Source: Bacillus thermotolerans (lineage in GTDB: Bacteria > Bacillota > Bacilli > Bacillales > Domibacillaceae). Taken from it: 64,000 nucleotides of DNA. The first letter of the stretch is position 1. Each line of letters starts with the position of its first letter. The position numbers and the translations under genes were made by a program. Below, piece by piece: positions 61,603 to 64,000 of the stretch. The DNA lies in assembly GCF_000812025.2 (NCBI RefSeq), contig NZ_JWJE02000001.1, positions 124,001 through 188,000 on the forward strand, given 5' to 3'. Under the pieces are notes generated by a model. The model did no database searches. It saw only the letters and a program-made list of their open reading frames with translations, and was not told the DNA's origin.

Positions 61603-62943
61603 TTGCCACGAAAAAAGAAACGAGTGCGTGAAATTGCTCTTGATTTAATCGAAGCGGTAGAGAAAAATCAGTCGTACAGCAATTTGCTGCTCCATTCTGC
61701 CATAGAGAAGCATGAGCTCTCAGGAAGGGATGCCGCCCTGTTAACAGAGCTTACCTATGGCACGATTCAGCGGAAAATGACACTTGATTATTTTCTTGCT
61801 CCGTTTATCAAGAAGAAAATAGAGCCGTGGGTTCGCCAGCTTCTTCGGCTTTCCTTATACCAAATAGTCTATTTAGATAAGATCCCTGAACGGGCAGTCA
61901 TTCATGAAGCGGTAGAAATTGCTAAATCGAAAGGGCATAAAGGCATTTCCAGCCTCGTAAACGGCGTGCTTCGTTCCGTACAGAGGAACGGCTTGCCGGA
62001 TATTCAGGACATCAAGGATGAGGCAGAGCGGATCTCTATTGAGACGAGTCATCCTTTATGGCTCGTTAAAAGATGGATCGCTCAGTTCGGCGCCGAGAAA
62101 ACAAGAGAAATGTGCCTAGTCAATTTAACCGCCCCGATGCAAACACTTCGCGTGAATGAAACAAAGGCTACGCGAGAGGAAGTCCTGGCGCTTCTCCAGC
62201 AGGAAGGGTTCGAGGCCGAGCCGAGCGAGGTTATTCCGGAAGCTATCCGAATGCTGAAGGGAAATGCCGCCCGTTCCCATGTGTTTGAGAGCGGCTTGGC
62301 CACCATTCAAGATGAAAGCTCGATGATCGTTGCTTATGCACTCGATATAGAGCCAGGCGAACGCATTTTAGATGCATGCGCAGCTCCGGGGGGCAAGACA
62401 ACGCATATTGCTGAAAAGCTGCGCGGGGAGGGCTCTGTTTCCGCTCTTGACTTGCATGAGCATAAGATTAAACTAATCAAGCAAACTGCAGATCGTTTAG
62501 GATTAACGAATGTGGAAGCCAAGGCTTGGGACAGCCGCAAAGCAGCAGAGGTCTTCGGTGAAGAAACCTTTGACCGGATTCTTGTTGATGCCCCGTGTTC
62601 AGGGCTCGGCGTCTTGAGGAGAAAGCCGGACATTAAATATGTAAAAGACGAAAGAGACTTGTATGCGCTGCAGGAAGTGCAGCTTGATATATTATCGGCT
62701 GTTGCCCCGCTTTTGAAGAAAGGCGGCGTGCTGGTTTACAGCACTTGTACAGCTGACCGTGAAGAGAATGATGAAACTGTCGCAAAGTTTTTAGAGGCTC
62801 ATACTGATTTCGAACCAGACAGCCTTAGGGGGCTGCCGCCACAAGTTCAAGCGCTAGCTGACGGCTATAAATTGCAGGTACTTCCGCAGGACTTTGGCGG
62901 AGATGGGTTCTTTATCAGTAAATTAAGAAAGAAGGTGCAATAG
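61603..62943 (+). CDS. rsmB: 16S rRNA m5C967 methyltransferase RsmB
   Basis: RsmB (Sun) methylates C967 of 16S rRNA. The 446-residue protein has an N-terminal NusB-like domain ([31 protein letters not shown]), then the SAM domain with [32 protein letters not shown] and [14 protein letters not shown], which supply the two catalytic cysteines. The start is TTG at 61603, behind TTAGGAGA. Its stop shares a base with the rlmN start. Confidence 0.96.
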   Translation: MPRKKKRVREIALDLIEAVEKNQSYSNLLLHSAIEKHELSGRDAALLTELTYGTIQRKMTLDYFLAPFIKKKIEPWVRQLLRLSLYQIVYLDKIPERAVIHEAVEIAKSKGHKGISSLVNGVLRSVQRNGLPDIQDIKDEAERISIETSHPLWLVKRWIAQFGAEKTREMCLVNLTAPMQTLRVNETKATREEVLALLQQEGFEAEPSEVIPEAIRMLKGNAARSHVFESGLATIQDESSMIVAYALDIEPGERILDACAAPGGKTTHIAEKLRGEGSVSALDLHEHKIKLIKQTADRLGLTNVEAKAWDSRKAAEVFGEETFDRILVDAPCSGLGVLRRKPDIKYVKDERDLYALQEVQLDILSAVAPLLKKGGVLVYSTCTADREENDETVAKFLEAHTDFEPDSLRGLPPQVQALADGYKLQVLPQDFGGDGFFISKLRKKVQ

Positions 62944-64000
62944 TGGAGCAAGCAGTAACAACAACGAGTGAACAAAATAAAGAGAAGCAGCTGCCATCTA
63001 TTTATTCATTGCAATTACAGGATTTGAAGGATTGGTTAGAAGAACAAGGTGAGAAGCCATTCCGTGCGGAGCAGATTTTCGATTGGCTATATAAAAAACG
63101 AGTCACTTCTTATGAAGAAATGACCAACTTATCGAAAGGACTTCGTGACAAGCTCGAAGCTCACTTCAAGATTACTACTTTGAAAACTTTAATTCAGCAG
63201 GAATCTGCTGATGGAACGATTAAGTTTTTATTTGAACTGCATGACGGCTATTCGATCGAAACCGTTTTAATGCGCCATGAATATGGAAACTCTGTTTGTG
63301 TAACCACGCAGGTAGGCTGCCGAATCGGCTGTACTTTCTGCGCTTCTACGCTCGGCGGGTTAAAGCGTCACCTTGAAGCGGGAGAAATTGTTGCGCAGGT
63401 CGTGAAAGTCCAGCAGGCGCTTGACGAGAAAGAGGAGCGCGTCAGCTCCATCGTTATTATGGGGATTGGCGAGCCGTTTGATAATTACGATCAAATGCTG
63501 GCCTTCTTGAAAATCGTGAACCACGATAAGAGCTTGAATATTGGGGCACGCCATATTACTGTTTCAACAAGCGGAATTGTTCCAAAGATTTACAAGTTTG
63601 CAGATGAAAATATGCAAATCAACTTTGCGATCTCTCTTCATGCACCGAATAATGAACTGAGAACGAAGCTTATGCCGATTAACAGAGCCTATAAGCTTCC
63701 GGATCTCATGGAGGCGGCCAAGTATTATATTGAAAAAACGGGCCGACGCATTAGCTTCGAATACGGATTATTTGGTGGTCAAAATGACTCTTTAGAGCAT
63801 GCAGAGGAGCTAGCTGAGCTTTTGAAAGGGATGAAGTGTCACGTTAATCTAATCCCTGTTAACTATGTACCGGAGCGCAACTATGTTCGTACGCCGAGAA
63901 ACAAGATCTTCGCTTTTGAGAAAGCATTAAAAGAGCACGGCATCAATGTAACGATCCGCCGCGAACAAGGTCATGATATCGATGCGGCTTGCGGGCAGCT
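62943..64000 (+). CDS. rlmN: Dual-specificity RNA methyltransferase RlmN (partial, right edge)
   Basis: RlmN is a radical SAM enzyme that makes m2A2503 in 23S rRNA and m2A37 in tRNAs. GTG at 62943 overlaps the rsmB stop by one base (TAGTG), behind AAGGTG. The radical SAM cysteines are C126, C130 and C133 in [20 protein letters not shown] and [12 protein letters not shown]-type segments follow (AISLHAPN). The catalytic mono-methylated Cys is at about residue 350 (IDAACGQL). The reading frame continues past 64000; 352 codons are visible of about 360. Confidence 0.95.
   Translation, partial: MEQAVTTTSEQNKEKQLPSIYSLQLQDLKDWLEEQGEKPFRAEQIFDWLYKKRVTSYEEMTNLSKGLRDKLEAHFKITTLKTLIQQESADGTIKFLFELHDGYSIETVLMRHEYGNSVCVTTQVGCRIGCTFCASTLGGLKRHLEAGEIVAQVVKVQQALDEKEERVSSIVIMGIGEPFDNYDQMLAFLKIVNHDKSLNIGARHITVSTSGIVPKIYKFADENMQINFAISLHAPNNELRTKLMPINRAYKLPDLMEAAKYYIEKTGRRISFEYGLFGGQNDSLEHAEELAELLKGMKCHVNLIPVNYVPERNYVRTPRNKIFAFEKALKEHGINVTIRREQGHDIDAACGQ

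Overview
The window is a contiguous piece of the chromosome of a low-to-medium GC, endospore-forming Bacillaceae bacterium. It carries the pbpB-spoVD-mur-spoVE-ftsAZ division and cell-wall (dcw) cluster, the spoIIGA-sigE-sigG sporulation block, a T-box-controlled ileS, a PyrR-attenuated pyr operon and the gmk-rpoZ-coaBC-priA-def-fmt-rsmB-rlmN block, in nearly the Bacillus subtilis order. MurE has the DNPR signature of a meso-diaminopimelate ligase. Starts are often TTG or GTG behind strong Shine-Dalgarno sequences. I found no tRNA or rRNA gene, insertion sequence, prophage, CRISPR array or clearly transferred island.

Layout. 1-10.4 kb: the 3' end of rsmD, coaD, then mostly small units on alternating strands (ylbJ, ylbK-ylbL, tmcAL, yceD-rpmF, an enoyl-CoA-hydratase-like gene, ylbP, a panE-like gene, bshC), separated by bidirectional terminators. 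10.7-27.4 kb: the dcw cluster mraZ-rsmH-ftsL-pbpB-spoVD-murE-mraY-murD-spoVE-murG-divIB-ftsA-ftsZ, making peptidoglycan precursors and assembling the septum, with sporulation-specific spoVD and spoVE inside it. 27.6-30.3 kb: spoIIGA, sigE and sigG. 30.4-34.4 kb: ylmC-ylmD-ylmE-sepF-ylmG-ylmH and divIVA, mostly septum-associated. 34.4-39.1 kb: ileS with its T-box leader, lspA and rluD. 39.1-49.6 kb: pyrR-pyrB-pyrC-pyrAA-pyrAB-pyrK-pyrD-pyrF-pyrE, the whole de novo UMP pathway. 49.6-64 kb: rqcH (minus strand), a calcium P-type ATPase, yloC-remA-gmk-rpoZ, then coaBC-priA-def-fmt-rsmB-rlmN, cut by the window end.

Regulation is unusually readable. There are near-consensus sigma-A promoters before yceD and ileS; probable sigma-E promoters before spoVD and, inside the 3' end of murD, before spoVE, both with a 13-nt spacer; a sigma-F-like promoter before sigG; a long-spacer sigma-A promoter with two Spo0A-box-like sites before spoIIGA; 10-bp-phased TGG repeats before mraZ that look like a MraZ operator; an isoleucine T-box; and two PyrR attenuators.

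Compared with B. subtilis (from memory), rsfA, murB, ylxW/ylxX/sbp, bpr, ylmA, ylyA, pyrP and the cysH group are absent from their usual places. The least explained pieces are a four-segment attenuator-like structure between rpoZ and coaBC, a leftover PyrR-binding hairpin between pyrR and pyrB, a 34-codon ORF overlapping the ftsA start, and the acidic tail of PBP2B. I found no wholly new multi-gene system; the novelty candidates are regulatory or small.
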